From NCBI GenBank assembly GCA_017428625.1, contig JAFRQM010000021.1, forward strand, positions 49,950-113,949: a stretch of 64,000 nucleotides of DNA, read 5' to 3'. The position numbers were made by a program, and so were the translations under genes. The notes beneath the pieces were generated by a model. The model was not told where the DNA came from. It saw only the letters and a list, made by a program, of their open reading frames with translations, and did no database searches. Of the stretch, positions 25,001 through 32,526 are shown piece by piece. This DNA comes from Clostridia bacterium (GTDB taxonomy: Bacteria; Bacillota; Clostridia; Oscillospirales; Acutalibacteraceae). How positions within the stretch are numbered: position 1 is the stretch's first letter; every line of letters begins with the position of its first letter.

Positions 25001-26010
25001 AATCTGAAACCTCCCTTTGACTTTTTGAGAAGGTAAACAAAGAAAGGTGTTCCTATAAGCGCACAGAGTATTCCTATCGGTATTTCCGAACCGGTTAGCG
25101 TGCGTGAAAGCAAATCCATAACAACCATAAACCCCGCGCCGAGCGATATACTCACGGGAATGAGTTTCTGGTTGCTGTTGCCGGCAATCATACGCCCTAT
25201 ATGAGGAATCACAAGGCCGACCCAGCCTATTGTGCCGCTTATGCAAACGGCGGCGGCGGTGCAAAGCGTAGCCCCGCCTATAATGAGAATCTGCGCTTTG
25301 CGCACATCAACTCCGAGTGACGCCGCTTCTTTTTCTCCCATTGAAAGCACATTGAGTTTCCACCTTGACAGAAAAACGAGAATCATTCCGAAACCCATGG
25401 GAATCAGCGCATACAGATGCGTATAACCAACCGAGGCAAAACTGCCCATAAACCAGAATGTGATTGATGGCAGCTGACTGTAAGGGTCCGCGACGTATTT
25501 CATTATTGACACAAGAGCATTGAAAAACGCTCCGACAATTGTGCCGCCCAGAACCATTGTGATTGATGTTGTTACCCGTGAGATTCTGCCCGCGAAATAA
25601 CTGAGAAGCACGGCAGCAACAGCAAAAACAAATGAAAAGAAGTATGTAAACACTCCGCCGCCGAAGAAGATTATCGCAACGCAGGCGCCGAACCCCGCGC
25701 CGTTTGAGACGCCGAGTATGCCGGAGTTGACAAGCGGGTTACGGAAAACGCTCTGAAAAGCAGCGCCTGAAACGGCAAGCGACGCGCCTGCAAAAGCGGC
25801 GGCAACCGCTCTCGGCAAACGAAGTTGAAGCACCGCAACACGGGAAGCAAGCGGCACGCTCTGAGGTCTGACAAAAGACAAAAATACTTCTTGCAGCGAA
25901 ACGTGGTATCTGCCGAAAAAAAGTGAAACAAACACGGCAAGAAGCGGCAGAACAAAGAGCAGAATCATAACCGGCAGAGACAATCTGTCTGCCGACTTAT
26001 TTTTTCTCAT
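24997..26010 (-). CDS. FecCD/BtuC-type ABC transporter permease
   Basis: 337 residues with about nine or ten membrane helices. FecCD marks: RLPRAVAAAFAGASLAVSGA (~69-88), FRNPLVNSGILGVSNGAGFG, and GTIGWVGLVIPHIGRMI (~262-278). First structural gene after the riboswitch and leader ORF; RBS GGAAAGGAGCGG. Forms the channel of the importer with the two downstream genes. The nearest characterised oxyanion system of this type is MolBC of Haemophilus influenzae. Confidence 0.92.
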   Translation of the reverse strand: MRKNKSADRLSLPVMILLFVLPLLAVFVSLFFGRYHVSLQEVFLSFVRPQSVPLASRVAVLQLRLPRAVAAAFAGASLAVSGAAFQSVFRNPLVNSGILGVSNGAGFGACVAIIFFGGGVFTYFFSFVFAVAAVLLSYFAGRISRVTTSITMVLGGTIVGAFFNALVSIMKYVADPYSQLPSITFWFMGSFASVGYTHLYALIPMGFGMILVFLSRWKLNVLSMGEKEAASLGVDVRKAQILIIGGATLCTAAAVCISGTIGWVGLVIPHIGRMIAGNSNQKLIPVSISLGAGFMVVMDLLSRTLTGSEIPIGILCALIGTPFFVYLLKKSKGGFRL

Positions 26011-26085
26011 CGGTCCGCTCCTTTCCGCTTGATTTGATTAAAAGTGAAATCACAGGCAAAACCTGTGTAAATCATAAACACTTCA

Positions 26086-26111
26086 AGGCCTGCCTCAAAA
26101 GAGGCAAGCCT
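26086..26111 (-). promoter_or_regulatory. hairpin overlapping the leader-ORF stop codon
   Basis: Stem AGGCTTGCCTC / GAGGCAGGCCT (10 of 11 pairs) with a TTTT loop; the leader stop codon lies in the hairpin. No T run follows, so it is more likely a translation-sensitive structure than a terminator. Confidence 0.45.
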
Positions 26112-26151
26112 GAATAACGGCGCAATTGCCGCAGCAAACTGAAATTGCCAT
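26095..26151 (-). CDS. 18-residue Cys-rich leader peptide
   Basis: The ORF reads MAISVCCGNCAVIQACLF with four cysteines in 18 residues. Its ATG sits eight bases after the AAGGAG that ends the riboswitch, in exactly the place held by tupA after the second riboswitch copy. The permease gene begins about 85 bases after its stop. A leader peptide for coupling or attenuation, or a tiny metal-binding product, are both possible. It is supported by position and RBS only. Confidence 0.45.
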   Translation of the reverse strand: MAISVCCGNCAVIQACLF

Positions 26152-26159
26152 GATAATAG

Positions 26160-26280
26160 CTCCTTTTCAAACACGGAAGGCACCGCCGTTTCCCTCGATA
26201 CCCTTTAGCCGGTTCAGTATTCCGGCTTCGGCTTAACAGGCTTATGTTTCCACTTAGTCCGTTAAGCTCGGACATTATCA
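26160..26280 (-). promoter_or_regulatory. Moco/Tuco-type riboswitch, copy A (upstream of FecCD-type importer)
   Basis: Read on the minus strand it begins TGATAATGTCCGA and ends with GGGAAACGGCGGTGCC, TTCCGTGTTTGAAAAGGAG. The whole layout matches copy B at 30194: a variable P2-like helix (here GCTTAACGG / CCTGTTAAGC), a second helix (AGCCGG / CCGGCT), then an almost invariant 3' block that includes the ribosome binding site. The helices covary between copies, showing RNA selection. Assigned to the molybdenum/tungsten cofactor class from that 3' block as I remember the family and from the genes it precedes. It probably controls translation by hiding GGAG. Confidence 0.75.
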
Positions 26281-26381
26281 TGCTTCATATATTTAATAAA
26301 GCTTTTTCTGGATTCTGTTTAACATCTGACAGGTGATTGAATATCTGCAGGGCGACATATAAGACAGCCCTTTTTTACCGT

Positions 26382-26762
26382 TTAACAGTATTCAATTTCA
26401 ATAGCCTCAAATTTACATTTGGAGGCACATACTCCGCAACCGAAGCATTTTTCAGGGTCAATTTCAAACGGCTCCTTGATTTTGCCGTGCGGTGCGCCCG
26501 CTTTGCAGGCTCTGGAGCACAGAGAACACCCTTTGCATTTTTCGGGGTTTATTCTGACCGATTTGATTTTTCTGTAACCATCGGGTGTAATAATCGCGTC
26601 GTTGGGGCACACGTGAGAGCACTGTGAGCACTCAACGCATTTTGTTTCATCAACAGCATAGAGCGAGGCGTCGTCGTTCGCCGCGCTGATTGCGCCGAAA
26701 AGGCAGGTGAAAGCGCATCCGCCGCAGCCGACGCATCTGGATTCGTCAATTCTGAAAGCCAT
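26382..26762 (-). CDS. polyferredoxin with four [4Fe-4S] motifs (AOR partner)
   Basis: 126 residues containing four CxxCxxCxxxC motifs in a row: CVGCGGCAFTC (~9), CVECSQCSHVC (~40), CKGCSLCSRAC (~75) and CFGCGVCASKC (~107). Likely electron carrier for the adjacent tungsten aldehyde:ferredoxin oxidoreductase, like the small ferredoxin subunits seen beside AOR in other anaerobes. Start at 26762 gives MAFRID; a longer frame would overlap the MoaD-like gene. The riboswitch begins about 100 bases downstream. Confidence 0.9.
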   Translation of the reverse strand: MAFRIDESRCVGCGGCAFTCLFGAISAANDDASLYAVDETKCVECSQCSHVCPNDAIITPDGYRKIKSVRINPEKCKGCSLCSRACKAGAPHGKIKEPFEIDPEKCFGCGVCASKCKFEAIEIEYC

Positions 26763-26764
26763 AA

Positions 26765-27016
26765 TCAACCTCCCGAGGCAGGGGAGAGAAGCCACACTTC
26801 ATCTCCGTCATTGAGTTTCTGCTTTTTCTTTTTGCAATGTTCGCCGTTAATAAAAACCGTGGCGTCCGTGAAAGCGATACTGCTCTTGTGTTCGCCCGTT
26901 GCGATTTTATTGAGTTCTTCCAGCAGGTCCGAGAGTTTTTCAGCGGTTATTTCAACATCTGAAATATGTGTGTCAACTCTGTAAACGCCGAAGAGTTTAA
27001 CATTTACTTTTGCCAT
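26765..27016 (-). CDS. MoaD/ThiS-family sulfur carrier protein
   Basis: 83 residues with the beta-grasp pattern and the diagnostic C-terminal Gly-Gly (LLSPASGG), which is adenylated and thiocarboxylated by an E1-like enzyme. It sits beside an AOR gene and a MoeB/ThiF-like E1, so it probably provides sulfur for the pterin dithiolene. ATG 27016 is preferred because GAGGAGG lies seven bases upstream; a GTG at 27022 overlaps the AOR stop but is too close to that RBS. No MoaE partner is in the window. Confidence 0.88.
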   Translation of the reverse strand: MAKVNVKLFGVYRVDTHISDVEITAEKLSDLLEELNKIATGEHKSSIAFTDATVFINGEHCKKKKQKLNDGDEVWLLSPASGG

Positions 27017-27018
27017 AA

Positions 27019-28971
27019 TCACGCCTCCTCATCGGTTTTATATGCGGCGGCAACCGCTTTGTCATAAACAGATCTGTCTATTTTTATGCCGAGAGTTTTC
27101 AGCCTGTGCCAGGTGGGTATCCCGTCTTTCCAGCCTCTTGCGCGGTAGAAAACTTTTTTCATCTGTTCAAGAGGAACCTTCGTTTTGGGATTGTTCGGGT
27201 CCTGCAGTTCGTCGGTTAAGCGTTTGGGCAGTTTGTCCGCTCCCGCTTTTTGACCGAGAATAACATTTGACATACGCTCCGCGTTCCATCCGTATGCGCC
27301 CCAGGTGAGGAATTTTGCCATATTCGATTTCATACCGGTTGAAAGTTTAACCGCAATCGCGTGAGGAAGAAGAGGTATGTTTATCTGAGGAACCTTTGTA
27401 AAATGGCTCAGAAGATTAACAACGGGGCCGACATAGGGGAATGCGGCGAGAATAATCTTGGTTACTATGAGATTGGGCTTCGCAATCAGAAAACCCGGCA
27501 GAACAGCGTAACTTGTGAACAAGCAGCTGCCCGCGCCGGAGATTGACTCCATAAGGTTCTGGAACATAATGCCTATTGCAGCCTTGCCGTGCGGAGTAAG
27601 GGAGTTTACATCAAGGCCGAGACCTTCGACAACAACCATATAGCCGGCGTTAAGGTGGCAGCCGCCCCGGTTTGCCGTTGCGTAGCCGAGGCCCTGACCT
27701 ACGGCGTGGCGCGGCTCGTATGCCGCGAGTTCCATGCCCTTGGCGTTTATCGCATACTCTTTGCCGCCGAATTTGTCGCTCATACGCTTTGAACCGTCGG
27801 CAATCTCATTTCCTTCGCCTCTGCGGTATGCAATATCTTCAAACATCTGAGAAATATTATCCGTTTCGCCGAAATGAACGCCGAAATCGTGAACACCTTT
27901 TTCGGCAAGTTCCATCGCAAAAGCGATAGAGCCTGCGCAGGATATTGCGTCCATACCGAGTTCGTCGAGTTCATAATTCCATTTTAAAATCTGTTCAATA
28001 TCATCGTTGAGAATGTTCGGGCCGAACAAACCAAGTGTTTCAAGTTCGGGGCCTTTGACAACCTTGCCGCCGACTTCAACTCTTCTTGCGCATCTTATAA
28101 CACAGCCGGTGCAGGCACCGTTTGAAACAAGGTGGTTTTCGGCAAGTTCTTCACCCGAAACCTTTTCGAAGCCGTCAAATCTGCCGGCAGAGAAGTTCTT
28201 GGTGGCAAGAATTGAATGTGCCTGCATGGGGGCTATAAGCCCGGCACTTCCGAGTTTCGGAAGCTGCCTGCCGGTGAGGGGATGTGTTTTGAGAAGTTTA
28301 GTCCATCTGACATTGAAATCTTTAAGTTTTTGCTCATCGGCGATTTTCGGCAGCATTGTGCCTTTTGCGGTTACAGCCTTGAGCTTCTTGTCACCGAATA
28401 CCGCGCCGACACCGCCTCTGCCGGCAGTTCTTTCATTGCTGAAAACACAGGCGTAAAGCACTTTGTTCTCGCCGGCCGGACCTATGACAAGGCGGCCGGG
28501 ATAGTCAAGCAGTTTTTCCTGCGCTTCGCCCGTGGTGAGCCCCCAGAGTTCTTCCGCGCTTTCAAATTTAACGTTGTCGCGTGTAATGTGAACTGTAACG
28601 GGTTTTTCGCTTCTGCCCGAAAAGATAACCGCGTCATACCCGGCTCTCTTGAGCGAGAGTCCGAAATCACCGCCGCAATTTGACGATGTGACAATATTGG
28701 TAAGCGGCGAGATTGTCGAAATATTGAACCTTGATGTATTGGGGCAGCCGCAGCCCGTGAGGGGTCCTGTGGTGACAACCAGCCAGTTGTCTTCATCAAA
28801 CGCCTTCATTTCAGGCGTAATATGGTGCAGAAGAATATCCGCCGCCATAATTTTTCCGCCGAGCGTGCGTTCCCTGTCCTTATCGGTCCAGGGGAATTCC
28901 TCCCAGGTTTGTTTTGTCAGGTCAACGAACAGAACTCTGCCCATATAGCCGCAGTATTCAGTCATTCTCAT
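27019..28971 (-). CDS. aor: tungsten-containing aldehyde:ferredoxin oxidoreductase
   Basis: 650 residues, somewhat longer than archaeal AOR (about 605). The N-terminal domain starts with YCGYMGRVLFVDL and GGKIMAADILLHH. The [4Fe-4S] ligands are Cys287, Cys290, Cys294 (CTGCVIRC) and a distal Cys near residue 482 (GAGSC). Other conserved pieces are GLFGPNILNDD and AVGQGLGYATANRGGCHL. It oxidises aldehydes (or reduces acids) with ferredoxin, using a bis-pterin tungsten cofactor. Flanked by MoaD-like and MoeB-like genes and a polyferredoxin. Its start overlaps the E1 gene by 14 bases. Confidence 0.95.
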   Translation of the reverse strand: MRMTEYCGYMGRVLFVDLTKQTWEEFPWTDKDRERTLGGKIMAADILLHHITPEMKAFDEDNWLVVTTGPLTGCGCPNTSRFNISTISPLTNIVTSSNCGGDFGLSLKRAGYDAVIFSGRSEKPVTVHITRDNVKFESAEELWGLTTGEAQEKLLDYPGRLVIGPAGENKVLYACVFSNERTAGRGGVGAVFGDKKLKAVTAKGTMLPKIADEQKLKDFNVRWTKLLKTHPLTGRQLPKLGSAGLIAPMQAHSILATKNFSAGRFDGFEKVSGEELAENHLVSNGACTGCVIRCARRVEVGGKVVKGPELETLGLFGPNILNDDIEQILKWNYELDELGMDAISCAGSIAFAMELAEKGVHDFGVHFGETDNISQMFEDIAYRRGEGNEIADGSKRMSDKFGGKEYAINAKGMELAAYEPRHAVGQGLGYATANRGGCHLNAGYMVVVEGLGLDVNSLTPHGKAAIGIMFQNLMESISGAGSCLFTSYAVLPGFLIAKPNLIVTKIILAAFPYVGPVVNLLSHFTKVPQINIPLLPHAIAVKLSTGMKSNMAKFLTWGAYGWNAERMSNVILGQKAGADKLPKRLTDELQDPNNPKTKVPLEQMKKVFYRARGWKDGIPTWHRLKTLGIKIDRSVYDKAVAAAYKTDEEA

Positions 28972-29605
28972 CTCTCCTTAATACAAGTGAACGGATTTCA
29001 TTGTTGTCATATATATAAAGTCTGCCTGCGCTCTGATAATTGCCGAGATAATAATCGGTCGCAAGTTTTGCTTCATAAGCGCCGATAACGGCGGCTGTTG
29101 AACTCGGCGATTTGTTTTTTATGCCCGTTTCGTTAAGACAGCCTGCCGCTTCAAGGTCGGGAGTTTTGCCGGGAATATACAGATATGCCGTGCCGAAAAA
29201 GCCGTTGATACTGCCGTTGACACAGGGTTTACCGGTCAATTTGCAATATTCATTTATTTCGGTTCTTGTTTTAATATTGTCAACGGCGATTATTATTATG
29301 TCACAGCCGTCATCAATACCCTTTTTAAACTTTTCTGTCAGGCAGTCAATGGTGATTTCTGGCGCGTATGCGCGCAGTCTTTCGGCAAGCAGACGGGCTT
29401 TTTCACTGCCCGTGTCTGCGGGTGTATAGAAAAACTGCCTGTTCAGGTTGCGTTCTTCAACTGTGTCGTAATCAACAAGAAGCAACCTGCCGATGCCCGC
29501 GCCGGCAAGATGAACCGCGGCGTTTGTGCCCAAGCCTCCGCAACCGACAACCACTGCGCTTTTTGACGAAATGTCAAAGCCCTGAATCTCGGATTTTATG
29601 CTCAT
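28958..29605 (-). CDS. MoeB/ThiF/HesA-family E1-like adenylyltransferase
   Basis: 215 residues. Nucleotide-binding VVVGCGGLGTNAAVHLAGAG (~18-37), DYDTVEERNLNRQFF (Asp and Arg of the active site), and ending SLVLRRDEND. It should adenylate the C-terminal glycine of the MoaD-like carrier coded 2 kb downstream. The paired CxxC zinc motif seen in MoeB is not evident, so it may be a shorter HesA-type enzyme. Overlaps the mogA-type gene by ATGA and AOR by 14 bases, which implies tight co-expression. Confidence 0.88.
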   Translation of the reverse strand: MSIKSEIQGFDISSKSAVVVGCGGLGTNAAVHLAGAGIGRLLLVDYDTVEERNLNRQFFYTPADTGSEKARLLAERLRAYAPEITIDCLTEKFKKGIDDGCDIIIIAVDNIKTRTEINEYCKLTGKPCVNGSINGFFGTAYLYIPGKTPDLEAAGCLNETGIKNKSPSSTAAVIGAYEAKLATDYYLGNYQSAGRLYIYDNNEIRSLVLRRDEND

Positions 29606-30096
29606 CTTCCGTAGTTACCTCCGCACGACAGGGTGTTGCCGCTTAATGTTTCAACGGCGTGCTCCAATATCGGCAGCACAACCTCTATACTCTCCCTGAC
29701 GGCTTTCGGGCTGCCGGGAAGGTTTATTATGAGAGTTTTGCCTCTGATTCCGCTTACAGCCCTTGACAGCATTGCCCTGTCAGTTATTTCAAGGCTTTTT
29801 GCGCGGATTGCCTCGGAAATGCCGGGCACTTCTTTTTCAATTACGGATTTTGTCGCTTCGGGAGTCACATCTCTCGGAGCAAACCCGGTGCCTCCGGTTG
29901 TGAAAACCACATCAGCTCCGTATTCGTCGCTGAGCGCAACAATCGCTTGTGCAATCATTTCTTTTTCATCGGGAACCAAGCGGTATTCATTTTTGTCTGA
30001 TAGTTCTTTTACACATTGAATAATAGCGGGGCCGCTCGTATCTTCTTTTTCGCCGGAAAAGCATCTGTCGCTTACGCAAATAATACCGAATTTCAT
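29602..30096 (-). CDS. MogA/MoaB-type molybdopterin adenylyltransferase
   Basis: 164 residues from ATG 30096. The MoCF-binding fold is shown by ICVSDRCFSGEKEDTSGP and TTGGTGFAPRDVTPEAT (residues ~70-86), the latter nearly invariant in MogA/MoaB. It activates molybdopterin with AMP before metal insertion by MoeA. First gene of the leftward AOR operon, transcribed divergently from tupABC. RBS GGTGA is weak. Whether it is functionally MogA or MoaB cannot be told. Confidence 0.9.
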   Translation of the reverse strand: MKFGIICVSDRCFSGEKEDTSGPAIIQCVKELSDKNEYRLVPDEKEMIAQAIVALSDEYGADVVFTTGGTGFAPRDVTPEATKSVIEKEVPGISEAIRAKSLEITDRAMLSRAVSGIRGKTLIINLPGSPKAVRESIEVVLPILEHAVETLSGNTLSCGGNYGR

Positions 30097-30193
30097 ATAA
30101 ATCACCAAACTAAATATATCATATATATATTAATATTACAAGTTAGAAATTTAGGTCTTTTATTATTCGGATAACTGTGATATTATATGTTTG

Positions 30194-30314
30194 TGATAAT
30201 GTCCGATTCCCGCGGGCTAAGTGTTCGCATACACCCGCAGGAACGAAGCCGAAATATTATATCGGTTTAAGGGTATTGCGGGAAACGGCAGTGCCTTCCG
30301 TGTTTGAAAAGGAG
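30194..30314 (+). promoter_or_regulatory. Moco/Tuco-type riboswitch, copy B (upstream of tupA)
   Basis: Same architecture as copy A: TGATAATGTCCGA at the start, a variable helix (CCCGC with GCGGG), a second helix AGCCGA / TCGGTT, then GGGAAACGGCAGTGCC and TTCCGTGTTTGAAAAGGAG. The GGAG is the tupA ribosome binding site, nine bases before ATG, pointing to translational control. Helix sequences differ from copy A but keep pairing, while the 3' block is nearly identical. The class call rests on recollection of the Moco motif plus the surrounding tungstate/molybdate and pterin genes. Confidence 0.78.
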
Positions 30315-30323
30315 TAATTTATC

Positions 30324-31184
30324 ATGAAAAGAATAATCGCTGTTATTACCGCTCTTCTGCTTGTGGCGTGTCTTGCCGCCTGCGGAGCGAAAACACAGAC
30401 TCAGGAACAGACCTCACAGACTTCCGGAGTTGCGGCACCCGAAAACCCCGTAATCAGGCTTTCAACCACCACATCGGTAAATGACTCAGGGCTTCTTCCT
30501 TATCTGCTCCCTGTTTTTGAAGCCGAAACAGGCTACAAAGTTGAAGTTCAGTCGGCAGGCACAGGTGCCGCGATTCAGAAGGCAATCGACGGCAACGCCG
30601 ACGTTATTCTCGTTCACGCAAAAGCGTCAGAAGAGGAATTTATAGACGGCGGCTACGGTGTTGAAAGATTACCCTTTATGTATAATTACTTTGTCATTGT
30701 CGGCCCCAAAACCGATCCTGCCGGTGTCAAGGGCAGTGAAGACGCTGCCTCCGCTTTCGCGAAAATCAGAGAGAGCGAAAGCAAATTTGTCTCGCGCGGC
30801 GATGAAAGCGGAACGCATAAAGCCGAACTTAAAATCTGGGGCGATGACGCTCCCGATGCCGCAAGCGACAGCTGGTATATCAGCGCGGGGCAGGGAATGG
30901 GCGCCTGCCTGACAATGGCAAGCGAACAGCAGGCATACTGCCTTACCGATAAAGCAACCTTCCTTTCAATGCAGAATGAACTCGACCTTGAGATTGTTCT
31001 TGCAGAAGGCGAAGATATGAAAAACACATATTCGCTTATTGCCGTCAACCCCGAAAAGATAGACGGTCTCAATACAGATGGCGCACAGGCGTTTATCGAC
31101 TGGATGCTCTCCGATGAAGCGTCGCAACTCATAGCAAAATACGGCGAAGCCGAATACGGAACCGCACTTTTCACACTTCTTTGA
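30324..31184 (+). CDS. tupA: tungstate ABC transporter substrate-binding lipoprotein TupA
   Basis: 286 residues; lipobox LAACG near residue 20. The mature protein begins with IRLSTTTSVNDSGLLPYLLP (~48-67), the TupA hallmark TTTSxxDSGLL that binds the oxyanion, followed by TGTGAAIQKAIDGNADV and FVSRGDESGTHKAELKIW. TupA prefers tungstate over molybdate by orders of magnitude in studied species, which fits the tungsten AOR. Directly after riboswitch copy B; tupB follows after nine bases. Confidence 0.94.
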   Translation: MKRIIAVITALLLVACLAACGAKTQTQEQTSQTSGVAAPENPVIRLSTTTSVNDSGLLPYLLPVFEAETGYKVEVQSAGTGAAIQKAIDGNADVILVHAKASEEEFIDGGYGVERLPFMYNYFVIVGPKTDPAGVKGSEDAASAFAKIRESESKFVSRGDESGTHKAELKIWGDDAPDAASDSWYISAGQGMGACLTMASEQQAYCLTDKATFLSMQNELDLEIVLAEGEDMKNTYSLIAVNPEKIDGLNTDGAQAFIDWMLSDEASQLIAKYGEAEYGTALFTLL

Positions 31185-31193
31185 TTTCGGTTA

Positions 31194-31880
31194 ATGGAAA
31201 GCTTCCGTCAGGCGTTTGAACTTCTTTTTCCGCCGGACAGGGAACTGTTGCAGATAATCGGCGTCACACTGCGTATGTCGTTTTTCAGCACTCTGATTTC
31301 CTGCCTTACGGGTTTGCCTCTCGGCGCGCTAATAGGCTCTGAGTCCTTCCGCGGAAAATCGTTAATAAAAAAACTGATTCATACTCTTATGGGCTTGCCT
31401 CCTGTGGTGGCAGGTCTCATAGTGTATTCTCTTTTCACTCACTACGGACCTTTCGGAAGGCTCAATATGCTCTTTACTGTCAGGGTTATGGTCGTGGCTC
31501 AGGTTATGCTCATAACACCTGTTGTTATCGGACTCACCGCATCTTTTGTTGAAAGCACCTCAAAGCCTGTTATAGAAACGGCACGCGGTCTCGGCTTTTC
31601 AGGCTTTAAAACCGCGCGCCTGTGTATAGGCGAAGGGCGCTCCTCACTTTTTTCCGTTGTTCTCAACGCTTTCGGCCGTTCCATAGCCGAAGTCGGCGCC
31701 GTCAGCATTGTCGGCGGCAATATTCAGTGGAAAACAAGAGTAATGACAACCGCAATTATGCTTGAAACCAACAAGGGCAAATTCTCTTTTGCCCTCGCTC
31801 TCGGCATAATCCTTTTGATTATCGCGTTCGCTGTCAATGCGCTCGCCTCATTTATTGTGAAGGAGAATGCCGATGGTTGA
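31194..31880 (+). CDS. tupB: tungstate ABC transporter permease TupB
   Basis: 228 residues, about five or six membrane helices. The EAA loop that contacts the ATPase is ETARGLGFSGFKTARLCIGEG (in part, residues ~123-143). FGRSIAEVGAVSIVGGNI is typical of TupB-type permeases. Overlaps tupC by a few bases. Confidence 0.92.
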   Translation: MESFRQAFELLFPPDRELLQIIGVTLRMSFFSTLISCLTGLPLGALIGSESFRGKSLIKKLIHTLMGLPPVVAGLIVYSLFTHYGPFGRLNMLFTVRVMVVAQVMLITPVVIGLTASFVESTSKPVIETARGLGFSGFKTARLCIGEGRSSLFSVVLNAFGRSIAEVGAVSIVGGNIQWKTRVMTTAIMLETNKGKFSFALALGIILLIIAFAVNALASFIVKENADG

Positions 31881-32526
31881 AATAAAGAATCTGAAAAAAA
31901 GATACGGCGAAAGAACTGTGCTTGATATACCGGGGCTGAGATTTAAAGACGGCGAAACAGTTGCGCTCGCGGGCGCGAACGGCAGCGGCAAAACAACCCT
32001 GCTGAAAATTCTTGCCGGGGTTACAAAAGCGAGCGGGGGCAGTTTCAACGTTCCTGAAAGAGTGTTGTATATGCCGCAAAACTCATACGCTTTCCGCGGA
32101 GACGCACTCCGTAATATAACAATAAGCGGAGCGGACAGAAGCAAAGCGCTTGAATTGCTTGAAAAACTCGAACTCACTCACCTTGCCGCCGAAAAAGCGA
32201 AATCTCTTTCCGGCGGAGAGTTGCAGCGGCTCTCTCTCTGCCGTGTTCTTTCAAAAAAATGCGAGCTGCTTATTCTCGATGAACCTACATCCGCCTGCGA
32301 CACCAAAGGAGCCGGACTTGTAATCAGAGCAATAAAGGATTATCAGAATAACTGCGGCTGCACCGTGATTATGAGCACTCATTCGCCGCTGCTTGCCCTG
32401 AACGCCGCCGACCGGCTGATAATACTCAACGGCGGAAAAATCGAATCCGACGGCGCGCCTCAGAAAACGCTTGCCGAACCGGGAACACAGTGGGCAAAAA
32501 GTTTTGCCGCGGGGTGGAAGATATAA
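31873..32526 (+). CDS. tupC: tungstate ABC transporter ATP-binding protein TupC
   Basis: 217 residues. Walker A AGANGSGKTTLLK (~33-45), signature SLSGGELQRLSLCRV, Walker B LLILDEPTSACD. ATG 31873 is preferred to 31867 because AAGGAG ends at 31865, giving a normal seven-base spacing. Its stop codon TAA shares a base with the moeA ATG, so import and metal insertion genes are translated together. Confidence 0.92.
   Translation: MVEIKNLKKRYGERTVLDIPGLRFKDGETVALAGANGSGKTTLLKILAGVTKASGGSFNVPERVLYMPQNSYAFRGDALRNITISGADRSKALELLEKLELTHLAAEKAKSLSGGELQRLSLCRVLSKKCELLILDEPTSACDTKGAGLVIRAIKDYQNNCGCTVIMSTHSPLLALNAADRLIILNGGKIESDGAPQKTLAEPGTQWAKSFAAGWKI

Noticed and set aside
25000..25264. Longer N-terminus for the FecE-type ATPase
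   Set aside because: The extra 88 codons overlap the permease gene out of frame, with Arg/His-rich nonsense; the ATGA overlap at 24997-25000 is the natural start.
26051..26067. Small hairpin CACAGG / CCTGTG before the FecCD permease
   Set aside because: Only six base pairs and no T tail; too weak to call a terminator, though it may belong to the leader structure.
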